A stretch of DNA of 64,000 nt. It comes from Cardiocondyla obscurior. Taxonomy: Eukaryota > Arthropoda > Insecta > Hymenoptera > Formicidae. Positions 11,201 through 23,874 of the stretch are shown here, one piece after another. The position numbers and the translations under genes were made by a program. The DNA lies in NCBI RefSeq assembly GCF_019399895.1, contig NC_091874.1, positions 2,606,501 to 2,670,500 on the forward strand, given 5' to 3'. The notes beneath the pieces were generated by a model, which did no database searches, was not told where the DNA came from, and saw nothing but the letters and a program-made list of their open reading frames with translations. How positions within the stretch are numbered: position 1 is the first letter of the stretch; every line of letters begins with the position of its first letter.

Positions 11201-14200
11201 GATGTATGGGATACTCCTCCGCGAGTGTTTCTACACGGCGGCACCGTCAGGGAAATGTTACCCCATAAAATATATCTCGAGCGTTGGCTTATGCCGCGCG
11301 AAACCCAGCAAGATGTTTCTATTTCATAGAAACGCTCGTCTTCCGGCTTAGCGCGGCACGTGAAGGGTAGCATGACGAAAGGCCAGGACGTTGATAGGGC
11401 CAGACTGTAAATCACACGGGAGCTATTCGATGTCTAGCTACGTCCCGCAATTCCGTCCAACGAGTTTGCTAGCACTGCTCAACGTTATCGCACAGATTTT
11501 GTCGAAGGTGGAGCGGGCCGTTCACGCGACACAAAATTTAACCGAGTAAATCCTTCGCTGTGGGCAACGTCAGACCTTTTTTTTCTCCCCTTTTTTTTTC
11601 CAATATATTTAAAGCAGCTTTAGAAACAATGAATATACACGTTATATAATTTTTTCTTTTTCAACATTGTGGAATTATTATTATAAAAAAGATATTTAAT
11701 TAAAGCGTGATATACAAGAGGGATAAGTATGCAAAATTTATAAATATAAATATGAAAGTATGAGACTTTTAATTTAATTTAAATATTCCGTTTGATTATG
11801 CGCCGCATCAATAATTTTAAGAAATCTGTGCAGGGAAAAGCACGTTATATCCGCGTCATAGAGATGTATGTAAGCCGACTGGTTGCACAGGGACAACGAG
11901 GTGAGGGAATAAGGGCGCGATAGAGACGGATCATAAATCACGAACCAACCATTCAATGTGGCGTGCCTATATTGTACGCCACCTTCGGGAGTTATCGTTA
12001 TCATAGTCATTCTCGCGACGAGAGAGAACAGTGTCTTGGATGCGTCAAATAGACCCGGCAAAATAAACCGATAATTTCTACAGAAATAGTCGTGTCAAGA
12101 AAATGGCGTGTAATTTCATTATTTATTCGATTTTCATCTATCTTTATGTTTAAAATTATCGCAGCCACGTAACACGTCGCGAGCGAATAAAATTCAAGTA
12201 ATAAACGTTGTTTGAGAGCGTAAGCATTTGAAATAAAGATTGACACAATAATTCGGGCCAAATGTAAAATCTTGAACGTCGCTGTTACTTATTTCTCTTC
12301 TTTCTCGTAAGAAGCTTATTTCTCCACGGGTCCATCATCCCGTGATAACGTTTCGCCGTATTCTTAACGCCTCGCAGTATGAAGCGACGTGGAACGTCGG
12401 CGAGGATCCTGTAAAGTGCACGAAAATTCCACGGAATCCTGGAAAAATTTATGGTCCGGATGTTTACCAACATGGAATTCTCCCAGGCAGTGTGGGATAG
12501 TATAAAGCCACCTTCTTTCATCCCCGCTGCTCGAGGGATGGCTATTAGTAGTAATTACTGAAGCAATAAGTCTCTGCCTAATACTTCTCTCCCTCAGCCT
12601 TACATCTTTGCTCCTAGGCGATATTCTCCGCTTTTGTCGTCTTCCCGGAATATGAACTATCCCTCTTTATCTCCGCATAAACTTCTTTTTACTCTCCCTT
12701 TGAATTATTTGACATAAAATATGAATAAAGCGAAGAATTCTTGAAGAATTATGTGAATCTAGTATGAATTCTTAATTTTAAGAGCACAATGTGCGGCTGA
12801 ATGACTAATGTAAAAAAATTTTTTATGGAAAATATTTTAATTTTGCGCGCGGGATATCATATCGCGAGTGTACGCAGAATGTCTAACGTAAAAATTAAAA
12901 GCAAAGATATACTTAATTTAATAAGTATTATTTATTGTAAATAATTAAACACATAAGTATAAGCGCAACTGGAAAGTTTAATGCGCGGGTATTTTTAAAG
13001 ACGTATTTTAGTTATGTCCACAGGTTAACTAGAACAAGTGACGAAAAATCATCTTTTTGTCAGAAACATTAGAATGAAGGGAGTTAATTGCTTTGTGAGG
13101 AAAATCGCCCTACATGCTACTGCACAATGTACTTCATTAACGTTTATAACTGGTAAAGAACATTGCGCTCTGGCCGTGCGAGTGCTGCGCGTAAAACTGC
13201 TTAAAAAGCTGCTGGGAAGAGAACGGGATGTTATGGGTTTCTCCACACAAAACTATACTTTTTAATTACATCCTTTTTAATGAGATTCTTTTTCTTTTTC
13301 TTTACACTTTTAGTTTTTTTTTTTCCTCCGTAACGCAGCAAAGACGAAATTTGAGTTTCGTGACTCGCTCCGTTCTCCGAGAATGGAAATAATGCGCGGC
13401 CTTTCCCTCCCCCCGGCTCTTGTTTCAGCTGTACTATACTCACCACCTTGAAAACCAGCATGGATGAGAGATTTACATATTTGATCTCTCTGCGGCAGGC
13501 TTTATTAACGTTTCATATTTTCATTTGTGACCTTACGTAAAATTTATGACGTCAGCGGTATACGCGCACAATGGATTACTAATGTTGCCACGTGTGAAAA
13601 TTTTCGCCAACTCATACGCACCTAGCAGGCCGTTGATAATGATTTATCATTACAAAACGCACGTTGGTAATTTGTTTAAAAAAAAATAAGTTTAATTATA
13701 AAATTTTCCAAAGGAACGTAAAAATTCTCACGTAATAAATAGCATTCTCTATCGCCATTTATCGCGAGGAATGATATATTTAGATGTATTATTACAGAAA
13801 CCTGAAGTTAAGAAAAATTTAATAGCTTAGGTGCTCTTATTAAAAATAATAATTAAAATCGATTGAAACTGATAATATTCTTCTCAAGTTTCACCGAGCG
13901 CCTTCGTCATTATCTCTTTTCGATACCTAAAGCTCACGTCAACCCTTTTCTTCTTTATCTTTCTTGGCAGCCTTTCACCTCCCGGTTCTTTCTTGTAATT
14001 CATTAGTCTTCATCAAGAGTTATCCGCAGCTGTGCTAGGTGTCTGTATTATTAACCCTTTATATTTGGAAATATGTTACGTCAAAGCTACTTTTTTTTAT
14101 AAAATACACGATGAAAAGTGTCGGCAAATCATGAAAATTACGTATATGTATTGCGTGAAATTAATAATTTAACGCAATGCAACTTTTGGACTTAGAAATC

Positions 14201-17200
14201 CTTTCAAATTAAAAAAAAATATATATTTCACCATAAATAAAATATCCGAAAAAACAAGCTAACTAATATATAACGCTATTTTTTCCTTCGATACTATGTT
14301 TTTGGGCAACAAAATGTATAATTGGCAATTATAACCAAGCGTATCGTAATTAGTAGCGAGCGTCATACGTTTCGTTACTGCTTTAGTGCAGTAAAATCAA
14401 TACTTCTATCTCCCTATGTAACCGATGGAAAACACGCGATAAAATAGTAGTATATTACATATCCACGCGTGTATTTTTAACGCATAAAAACGTAGCATCC
14501 TTCCGCGAAATACAAATATCGTCTATATATCCAGGAGAAATTTCAAGTGTCTCTGGATAATCTCGGATTGCTCAGTCTAATTAATGACATGCACGTATGC
14601 GCGCGTACACATGCGTGGATGAGGATAGTATTTACTACATTAGTCGTCGGGCAAGAACGCAACGTAGGTACATACGCGATCGATAAGCGTCTGTGATAGT
14701 ATCTCGAATACATCTCTGCACCTTCAGCTTTATCTTGGATAACGATTTTCTTTAGCAGATCACGTTAGGTCAGGTCGATAAAGGCTCAATATTTGCTTTG
14801 TGTTCAGCGCTGTATATGCGCGAGCTCCTCGTTATCGGGATTGTGTACACAATCGGTTAGAAACTCCTCGGACGTAGTAAGAGCCCGGTGAGACCATAGG
14901 GAGAACTGGCTTGAGAACGGGAGCACGTCGTGAGGAGTCGATAGCATTACCGTACGCACACACAAGGAAAGTAACATTTTCGTTCGATTATCTTCTGAAA
15001 GAAACCGATGTCGATCGACGGCGGCCTGTCCCGAAGACTGTACTTATGTTAGTAAAGGCCGACCATCGCGAGAGAATACCGCAATTATGAAGACTACATC
15101 GGACGTTGGTACTTCTCACAGTCTCTTAACTTTGCTGGTTGGTTTGCGAGACAAACACGAACATTCTTTAAACGCAAACGGAGCAAGGAAGCACTCGTTC
15201 CATTTATCTCAATCGTTACCACTGATTTTCAATCGTTTTAAATTACTCAGTTACTGTAATATAAATTTATTTTTATTACGTCAAGTGTATCGATGCTAAT
15301 AATTTTTAAATTAATATTGATATAAGTCGAATAAATTGCATAAATATTTTTTTAATTAAAAAAAAAATTCGCGATTTATGCGCACGAATTAATCGCAAGC
15401 AATTCCCGATAATTGCAATCTACTTCAAATAATCGTTTTACATATCAACTAGCAATTGGCGTACTACTACAGCGGCGGTAAATACACTCTGAGAGGTAGC
15501 AACGATCGTTTGTCGGCCTACTGCGATTTCTAAGCCCATAAATATCCTCCCCAAACATCCCAATGTGGGTAATCGTTGGATCCAAATCGCTCTAACCCTC
15601 GGATCCCTTCTCTAGTGGTCGTCATTCGGGAATTATCGAGGGAAGTTATTTAGCGTTGCCCGTATATTACGCATATTTTATTGGCACGTCTATGAAAAGT
15701 TGCCGCCAGCCCGCTTTCCCGCCGTAATCAAATCGCGTGACGGAAAATTTATTGCGTTCTATGATTTGATATAATGCACTTCTGCTTCAGCAGTTATGCC
15801 CGCAATAGCATAATTGTCTCAATTAAATCAGCTTACATCTCTTTCACTGTTCTGCGATGAACTTTTTCACTACGATATTACAAAATTAAAAAACTCACGT
15901 ATGTTTTTCTTTTTCTTTTTTTTTTCTCTTTAAATAAACGTCTATTAGATTTAAATATTTTAATATTAGAAGCGATAAGTATCCCTTGCACTTTGATTTT
16001 ATACGTAATGTTAATCTGCAAATGTGCCGCTGCAATAAAACAACGGAACGCAAAATCACCCACGATGAGAAGCGTCCGCGCAGAAAATACGAAAGTCGTC
16101 CCGCGCTGCCCGGTAGTCGCCGTGGATTTGATACCACGTAGGATTACTTGAGTACGGCTGTAAATGCACTTTGCAAAAGCGTCACTTCGCTAGCAGTCGG
16201 TGCGCAAAACTGCTATTGCAATTGCGCGGGCATATGCTCGCGAATTAACTTTCTTTTTTTTTTTTTTTGTTTTCTTTCCAAGTGACCACTTTTTTTTCTG
16301 GCTGACTGCATAATAACGAATAATTAAAAGACGATTATGAAACAAAGAAAAGATAACGCATTATTGCGACGGAGAAATAACACGGCAGATTGAAGTAATT
16401 AGTATACAACGAGCTTTTGCAAACAAATATATCGGGAGGTTGTTGTGTTATAGTTTCGCGTTGGTTCTCATTCGTGATATATACGGTTTGAGCTAATAAT
16501 ACAGCTATAATGATAAATTTTATGTTAGCGTAGCGACCTAATTGCGATGCCGTGCAGCCTCTCTGTAAAAAATTAACGATGATCACGAGAGGGAATTTAT
16601 ATCTCGCGTAAATTCACGCTCGCGCGCCGAGAATCGGGTTTAATCACGCCCGCGATAAGCGATGTATCTTTAATATTCGGACAGGCATGATTAGCCGAAA
16701 CATTTTTATTGTTACTCGATTATTCAATTATTGTTCGCCGTTTGGAATTCAGTTTTAAATCAATTAGGTATGCATGCGAATCGGGGTAATTTATAAATTT
16801 TGTGTAGCATGTTCGTCCCGCGCATAATTCGACGCGCGGGAAATTTGCATCGCGGATCGCTTCGGAATCTCCATATTTACAAATTTGCATGCTGTGTCGC
16901 TTTTTGCATAGATTCCCGTCCGTTCGATATCTAACGCCCTGCAGGTCCCTACACCCTAGCCGGGTGTTTCGCGCGAAAGAACAGGTACACGAAAACAATT
17001 TGCCTGCCGGTCGTGCCAGGGTGAGCTGTTCACCCTCGGCGCGCTTTCAGCATCTTTTTTCTGTTGGCGGCGTGCTACGCTGTCGGTGCATTTAATGCAA
17101 GTACCATCTGCATAATATCCAGTCGTAAATCCAGAAAAGCCCGACACCGGCGCCACCACCCTGTTCACGCAGGACGTCCTTGCCCGGATAATCCTCCGGA

Positions 17201-18118
17201 TTTTATTTCTGGACATCCCCGGGGAACGTGATAACGTTGCAAGACGGGGGGGGATGGCTACTTGAGATACAGTTTCAATGAGAGATATAACGCGCGCGTG
17301 CTTAATTACCTTATGACCAAATGTTGTTCAAATTTGTCAAGCGTTCGTCTTTAATCTCTATTGTAATACGCGTTTAATGAGCTTACGAGATCGCCGTCGC
17401 GTTTGCGCATTTTTAAATGTCTAAAAGAATCCCGGCTAATGATTAATAATTATTTGAAACCAATCCGTGGTTGATTTCGACAATCGCCGCTTGATACGGG
17501 AATTAAATTAGTTCCGGAACAGACTCTTTAGATTTTTTGCGCGAACAGGAAGACACGGACACCGTAGGTAAACTATGTGGTGCGGATCGATACTTGAAAG
17601 TTGGCCGAAGTGTCGGCAGCTAAGGGATAATACGGATACATGGATAGATTCTCCTTCGGCTTTCCTCGAACTAACTCGCCTTTATTCAACCCCTTGTCGA
17701 ATCACGTGGCGGCAGCCACCTTTCTTCTTCTACCAAAGTTTCCTGGCTTTCCGCTCTCCTGGGATAAATCGAAACGTGTTCCAAGAGGAAAGTATTGAGC
17801 TGCTGGTAGAACAAGTTTGGATTTGAGGGATTTAAATTCTCGCCGGCGACAAATCAAGTTGTATAAATGACTCGATATAAAAATTATAGTCAGCGCGACT
17901 TCGCGCCGTATACATATAATATCCGGCTTCGTAAATATCTCACGATTGAAATTATTTAACATTACGTATATAATTTCGCGTATTGCGATGCGATCGTGCT
18001 TTGTCTCAGTTTTATCTTTATAATTGAAATGAATTCTTTCTTGACCTCGATGCTTTGCTCGTAGACAAGCGACTTCTTTTTTCTTCTTTTTTCTTTCTTT
18101 ATTCTCTCTCTCTCTCTC

Positions 18119-18149
<31 letters not shown>

Positions 18150-20944
18150 AGGCTCTTTGCTCGAGAATTATCTGAACGTTCTACCATATGAAACTGCCGC
18201 TATAAAAATATTACCCATTACGAGTTTCTCTCATGGAAAAAATTACTGAGGCGAGACATATTAAAAGAACCCTTTGTACTCATGTATATTCATTCTTTGT
18301 AAGCTCACCAAAAGCTAGCACGACTAATGCGTCGGAAGTCCTCTTTCTCTTGGTTTCTGCGTAGATCAGGTTATGCATTCTGATTTATTACGATAAAATT
18401 TAATTTAAGACGTCACGCGTAATGAGATCAGTCGACGTTACTGCCTCTGACTGGTCCCGATGAAGAAGGGTATTAAGAAATGTGTTCTTATATCGCGCAT
18501 TATTCCGGTTCAAATGCATTAAGAAATTATGAGGACATCCGACATTCGCTTACAATTAGATTAATTACTCTTAATGGCCGGTATCAAATACCGTTTGAAA
18601 TTGGTAAATGTCTATCAACGTAGATAATTAACAGAGATAGTTAGCATAAAGTAATTAACACAGATAATAATAAAACGTGAGAAAATGCATTTTTCAATTA
18701 AAACGTCATTAAAGAATAAATATTTTTGTGGTTTATGCGGGTGGGAAGAGCAGTAATTTTAAATCGCGTCACTTCTCGTTTACCTTCTGCTTTATTAACA
18801 TTTCATGTAAACGACAACAATAATTAGACGCAAGTGCTTAAACGCACGCTCGTACATTATAGTCGGCATCGGGTTAAAACAAGAATATACATATGCTTGC
18901 TTACGTCGATTCAAATAAAGGGTCGCTCATTAAATAAAAATCAATTCTATTTTGCAAAACAAACGAGATTACTCTCATAAATTTTTACGAAATCATGCCG
19001 TTCGCCGAGTATGAATAGCGCGGTGCACTTTCAACAAATAAGCGGAATTTAATTAAGGATGTCATCTAATTTGTGACGCGAGCCGCGCAATTGGCGAATG
19101 ATATCGATATGTGCCAGCGTAAATTCGCGAGCACGCTGGAAAACGGCTGATGAGAGGAGAGGCACAAACGACGTGCCGATCTAATTACTCTCATCTGCAA
19201 ATTATCAGGTAAACGTGGCAACCAAATTATTCGCATATTAGCCGATAATTGAGAGAAAGATATTGTTTGCAGTAATTATTATGCAATTTATATTTGACAA
19301 AAGCAAATAGTTTTCAATGGTGATTGCGAGAGTATGGATTTTAAATCGCTATTTTTTTTTTCTTATTTTTTTTTTAATGTCGACGATACATTATCTATGC
19401 ATTTTTCTCCGTGCATTATCGACGATGTTATCATGCACTTTCCGCGTACTTTTCGCAAGGCGCTCAGGTGTTTGGGAAGTTCTATGCAATTTCCACACGT
19501 AGGCCACATAGTTGGCGTATATTTACGAAGAGCGGTAATAAATTAACTGCGGGAAAGGGGGTCGGGGAACGAAGAAGTTGATAGAAGTACGCTCGATCAT
19601 GCGGGAGCATCATCGCGGCGACGCGAATCATTTTCAGCAGATACGATATTCGATTTGGCCAATGTTTTTTTATCGACTATCTCTCACGTGTACACCATGT
19701 ATATGCTGATGGTATTTCACATTGGTTGAAAAACGTGCGGCAAGCGTTCCGAATTTTCCAATCTGCCTCGGCACATTCGGGCTGCCATTTAATTCGTTGC
19801 GTCGAGTGCATCCGAGTACCGGACGCATTTTTCTTTTTTTTTTTATTTCGCCGGCCGGGATTACCGTCAACCGCCAAGTTTATAAACGAGCGAACGCGAC
19901 ATCGGGATAATATACATATATATTTTTTTTTCAGAACATAGAAGTGGTTGATAATAACATAGCACAGAAGCACTTTTATAATAACTCATATAATTTGTTT
20001 CGTAAATTTATAACGAGCTAGAAGCATATATCTGCTGTACGCTATCGTGCATTACCATACCATCGTGTCAATATGATTTAATCATTATTTAGCGTCAACC
20101 ATCGCTTCTCTTGGAAGCTTTCAAAGTATCGAATCAATACTACAATCAGCCGATTAAATTACGAGCATGTTAATTTGCATAATTCTCATGTAACTTAAGT
20201 ACGACTCCGAAAGTAAATCTTTTTTCGCGCGGGACGAACGATGATTCCGCAGATTCCTTACGTGCGAATCAATTTTTCATGTAGGCGGAACATTTGGGAA
20301 AAATCGCGAGGAAAGGTGAGAGCGCGGGAGATGGACGTCGGCACCTCGAATGCCTTTCCCAAAGCAATTCCGAATCTGACAGTGCCGACTATCGTTTCGC
20401 CGATCGACGGGAGACACGGAGCGCGGGTGTACGTCGCGTCACGTCTTGTCGCGGCCACGTTGTAGGTAGGTAAAGCTCAGAATCTCGACGTCAAGCCCGA
20501 GGAAAGGCGGATAGAAGGCCCGGTACGTTACAGGACAATCCAATATCCCAGAGCCCAGAAACGCCTCGCAGACTGACGGCTCTAGCTGGTTTAGAGGCGG
20601 TAGCTTCGCATCTCTTTCGCCGACTGCCGCGGCGTTGTCCTCTGTATCTTTATCCTTTCGCCTGGCTTCGGCATCGATAACACATGCGTAAAAAAGGTGT
20701 CGACTTTCACCGTCGGCGAGTGCCGTGCTTCCAACTTTCCAACAAATTTGTCTATCGGATAATCACATGGCTATCTTTATTTTTTTTCTCTTCGAATAGA
20801 TAGACGCATGTTTATCTGCTGGGTAAATTTTTCATAAAGCTCTGAAACGACCGGTCTTAAATTTCTTGGAGTGTGAATTACTTGAAAAAAAAGGAAAAAG
20901 AAAAAAAAAATGAGCGACTGGTCGAGTCACTTGATTAGCGTAAC
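8216..20944. other. Long non-coding stretch with scattered GC-richer islands
   Basis: No complete gene can be supported. AT-rich DNA with A/T runs alternates with GC-richer islands (about 9100-10100, 11200-11550, 16600-17250, 20240-20750). In these, short frames are open on both strands at once. At 9905-10060 a plus-strand frame runs into a GTAAGT donor, but the minus strand is equally open there. Weak exon-like spots on the minus strand end at donors near 13437 and 18310. All are below a reasonable calling threshold. If the K2P gene at 50.9 kb continues leftward, this stretch is part of its intron. Confidence 0.5.
18103..18141. repeat. (TC)n tract followed by a T21 run
   Basis: Nine TC dinucleotides (18103-18120) are followed directly by 21 T (18121-18141). 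It is a simple repeat and hard to sequence accurately. Confidence 0.85.
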
Positions 20945-21260
20945 TTTTCACTCATATGGTGGAAATAATTTTCACTCTTTGTCACAGAATGCATTTTTTA
21001 TTTCGTATAAAATGAAGTGATTTGTATACGTTCTTTTGTGGCGCGAATAATTTCACTCTATTTAATTTAAAGCGATTACTTTCATTCGTAAAGAGTGACT
21101 GCGGCATATTAACGCGTGCGTGAGAAAAACATACGCTCGCTTCGATTTGGAGTGAAGCACGTTTGCTTTTGTGAAAAGTAAATTTTTCACTCTTTCAGAG
21201 TGGCTGGAATTTCATTATCGTTCGAAGTGAATATCCATTCGTTCAGAGTTAGAATTTGCT
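20945..21260. repeat. Cluster of TTTCACTC motifs and their complements
   Basis: TTTTCACTC occurs at 20945-20953 and 20969-20977, TTTCACTC at 21051-21058, and a longer form at 21183-21195. Near-copies occur as TTTCATTC (about 21080) and as complements (AAGAGTGA at about 21091, GGAGTGAAG at about 21149, GAAGTGAA at about 21224). CACTCT-TTC-AGAGTG (21188-21202) is a perfect 6-bp stem with a 3-base loop. The cluster ends about 380 bases before the first copy of the duplicated exon array, so it may be an enhancer or promoter-proximal element for it. No transcription factor is assigned. Confidence 0.45.
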
Positions 21261-21639
21261 CTAAGAAATTTAGAGAGTGCAACTTTATCCTGGTGACTGA
21301 TCGTCACGATTACGCGCCACTTGCGGACTAGCGGCGAGTAATTATAAGAGTAATTATATGAGCTGATAAATATCGAAATAAGCCAGTGGCGCGTTCTGAT
21401 AAACGGTCTTTACATTTTATGACGGTTCGGCGATTCATTAAGAGCGATGTCGAAAGAGAAAAATACAAATTAATTGGCGGAACGAGAATAAAGCTGAAAG
21501 AATGAACGTGAAATTCAGAACGCTACGCGTCCCGGCTGCAATTTTTACAATGATTGTAAGTGCATTCGCCGCGCATAACCGACGTTCGCACTTTTTTTTT
21601 TCCGTATTACCCGTCGTAACGGCCGGGCATTTTCATTAT

Positions 21640-22395
21640 CAGCGCGTTATTTGCGTACGTTCGGGATTCAGCGGTGGCAAGCGCTGGGAGGATGGAGAAC
21701 GCGGGGAATGAAAACGGCGCGTGTTAGCGACGGCTGACCCGTTCCTCTTCCGTTCCGGCTCCGGTTTTCCAGCAGCTCGCACGAATGCGGGAGACGGTAC
21801 GTTGTATCGAGAGAAGCGGTGGACTCGAAGACGGGATTTCTTTGTCTCGATCGAGCATGAGCCTCGCACACGCGACATTCATGTCGCGATACATTAAAGC
21901 GAATATTAGGTATAGCGTATAATTCATAATTCTTTTTACAGCGCGCTCGGAGTGCGTAAGAGTGAGATAGAGAAAGAAAGAGAGAGACAGACAAGGTCGA
22001 GTCGTGCGTGGTGGTGCCGCAAGATGACGCTAGCGGACGGTGGCTATTTTACTTCACTTCCGGTACCCGGTGTTCGGGCAGCTCAGCCGCGCGCGGGAGA
22101 CGCTCCGTCCGTATCAAAGGAATTTTGCGTAATCAAAGGATTAGGAGACTTAATCCGGCGCGAGAACTCTCCCATCCAACCTCCGCACGCAGAGAGCATC
22201 CGCAACCACATCTTTTTTCTCTCAAGTAAGTTATATTCTCATTTACGCGGACGGATAATTTTCGCATCTCTTTGTCAAGCAATCGGAGCTCGGTGAAAGT
22301 AAGACGTTGCGAATGAGAATCGCGACGTAGTTAGTATCCGTACATTTGTGATGGATTCGGTGTAATACCGAAAGAATATTCGCCGTAAAATCTTA
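21640..22395 (+). repeat. Tandem unit copy 1 (756 bp) with a splice-flanked exon
   Basis: The unit begins at CAGCGCGT, followed by GATTCAGCGG and a GC-rich block. Next come an AT-rich stretch ending TTCTTTTTACAG, an exon, a GTAAGT donor and a tail containing GTGTAATACCG. The next unit repeats this order with the same landmarks 756 bases later. The GC-rich front part resembles a core promoter and first exon; that role is inference. Confidence 0.7.
21942..22225 (+). other. Exon of tandem copy 1 (284 nt), probably 5' UTR or non-coding
   Basis: It is preceded by TTCTTTTTACAG and followed by GTAAGTT. It aligns along its length with the exon in copy 2 (22712-23022), including AGGAATTTTGCGTAATC against AGGAATTTCGCATAACC. 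Two frames stay open in both copies, as expected if the DNA is simply similar. I see no start codon with a convincing conserved product, so I treat it as leader or non-coding RNA exon. Confidence 0.5.
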
Positions 22396-23199
22396 CAGCG
22401 CGGTATTAGCGTACGTACGAAATTCAGCGGCAGTAGGAGCTGGGAGAGGGGAGCGCGGGGAGAGGAAACGGTGCGCGCTAGGCGGCTAGCAGCGGCTAGC
22501 AGCGGCCCGATCCCCTTCCATTCCGTCTCCGGCAGTCGCGCAGTTCACACTTTCGTAAGAGACTCTCCGTTCTATCGAAGGAATCGGTGGTCTCAAAAAC
22601 GGAATTTCGTTGTCCAGCTCAGGTACGAGCTTCGCACAAGCGACTTTTATATGTTTGCGATACATTAACGTTAATATTAAATTAACGTTTGATTTATAAT
22701 TCTTTTTACAGTACGTTCAGTTGCGGGAAAGTGAGAGAGAGGAGAAAAGAAAAGAACAGAGAACATCGGGTGGTGCGGGGTCGCGCGGGGGCAGGTGGCG
22801 CGAGAGGTCGCCGGCCATGTTATCTCACTTCCGCTTGCCGGTCATTTTACTCTACTTCCTGTTGCCGATATCCGAACAGTTCACCCGCACGCAGGAGACG
22901 ATCCATCCGGATCAAAGGAATTTCGCATAACCGATGGACCAGGAGGCGTAATCCAACGCAAGAATCCTCTCCCAACCATCTTCCGCAGAGGGCATCCGTA
23001 ACCCACATCTTTTTCCTCCCAAGTAAGTAATATCCTCATTTACGCGGATATAATTTTCGCGTCTCTTTGTCGTACAATCAGGGCTCGATGAAAGTGAGAT
23101 ATTGCGAACAAGATTGCGGCGTAATCTGTACTCTTACATAAGATTCAGTGTAATAACGAAAATACATTTGGCTTTAAACAGTTTCAGCGTAAAATCGTA
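22396..23199 (+). repeat. Tandem unit copy 2 (804 bp)
   Basis: It has the same landmarks in the same order as copy 1: CAGCGCGGTATT, AATTCAGCGG, GC-rich block, TTCTTTTTACAG, exon, GTAAGT, and a tail with CTCATTTACGCGGA. It is longer than copy 1, partly through small insertions such as a repeated GGCTAGCAGC near 22490-22505. Confidence 0.7.
22712..23022 (+). other. Exon of tandem copy 2 (311 nt), homologous to the copy 1 exon
   Basis: It is bounded by TTCTTTTTACAG and GTAAGTAA. It begins with a purine-rich GAGAGAGGAGAAAAG block like copy 1 and ends with the matching CACATCTTTTTCCTCCCAA. Keeping both splice sites in a diverged copy suggests selection, or at least recent use, of both exons. They could be mutually exclusive alternative leader exons. 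Confidence 0.5.
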
Positions 23200-23330
23200 C
23201 AACGAGCTATCAGCGGACGTTCGAGATTCAGCGGCGGTAGGTGATCGGTGAGGGGAGTACGGGGAGAGGGAAGGGTGCTGCGCGCTAGCGACAACTGGCC
23301 CGTTCTCCTTCCAGCGGTCGAGCAGCGTAC
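23200..23330 (+). repeat. Tandem unit copy 3, partial (GC-rich front part only)
   Basis: The segment carries GAGATTCAGCGGCGGTAGG and the following GGGGAGTACGGGGAGAGG block of the unit, 804 bases after copy 2. It loses similarity by about 23330. It lacks the downstream exon, acceptor and donor. If the front block is a promoter and first exon, this copy could splice straight to 23620. Confidence 0.55.
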
Positions 23331-23619
23331 ACACACGGCGGCGAGCGGTGTATACAGTGCTAACGTTGGAATATGCTGCCACCACCGGGTACCGAAACAA
23401 GCACGAGGTCATTGGTAAAAAGTACGCACCGAATAATACTTTAAGCGGAATAGAAATATTAACTGCGATTTCGTCTTTGCGATTAATAATGTATACATGT
23501 AGAGTATATGCGAAGCGAAATACTTATTGCGAATATTACGCTTTATGCATACGATCTCGTCACGATAAGTGGCTCAATAATCTGTAAAGCTAATCTAGTT
23601 AAATTCTTTTTTGTTTCAG

Positions 23620-23874
23620 ATGGAGATCCAGAAGAGGACCGGCGAAGGAAGATCAGCCCGACAACTTACGGACATTCTGAGAGGAGGAGCAGGCCCGGGA
23701 CGGGTTTCAGGCATCGGCAGAGCAACTTTTAGGTGAGTGTCATTTTTTATTTCTATAAAAATATTTATTTAAATGTTCGCTGTTCATTACTTTGTCATTT
23801 AATTAATAATATTTTTTAATTTTATGTTACAGCCACCGGCAGTATCTTCAACTCTGCTGGTATCATGCAGTGGG
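23620..23874 (+). CDS. Two short spliced exons downstream of the tandem array (23620-23732, 23833-23874)
   Basis: The first exon follows CTTTTTTGTTTCAG and starts exactly with ATG; its donor is GTGAGT at 23733. The second follows TTATGTTACAG and ends at GTGAGT (23875). In the ATG frame the protein starts MEIQKRTGEGRSARQLTDIL and continues across the junction to HRQYLQLCWYHAVG with no stop. Another frame is also attractive: it reads EEEQARDGFQASAEQLL in exon 1 and ATGSIFNSAGIMQWG in exon 2, but has a TGA before it. The splice sites are convincing and the coding frame is not settled. No family is recognised, and further exons must lie downstream. It may also be a long non-coding RNA. Confidence 0.45.
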
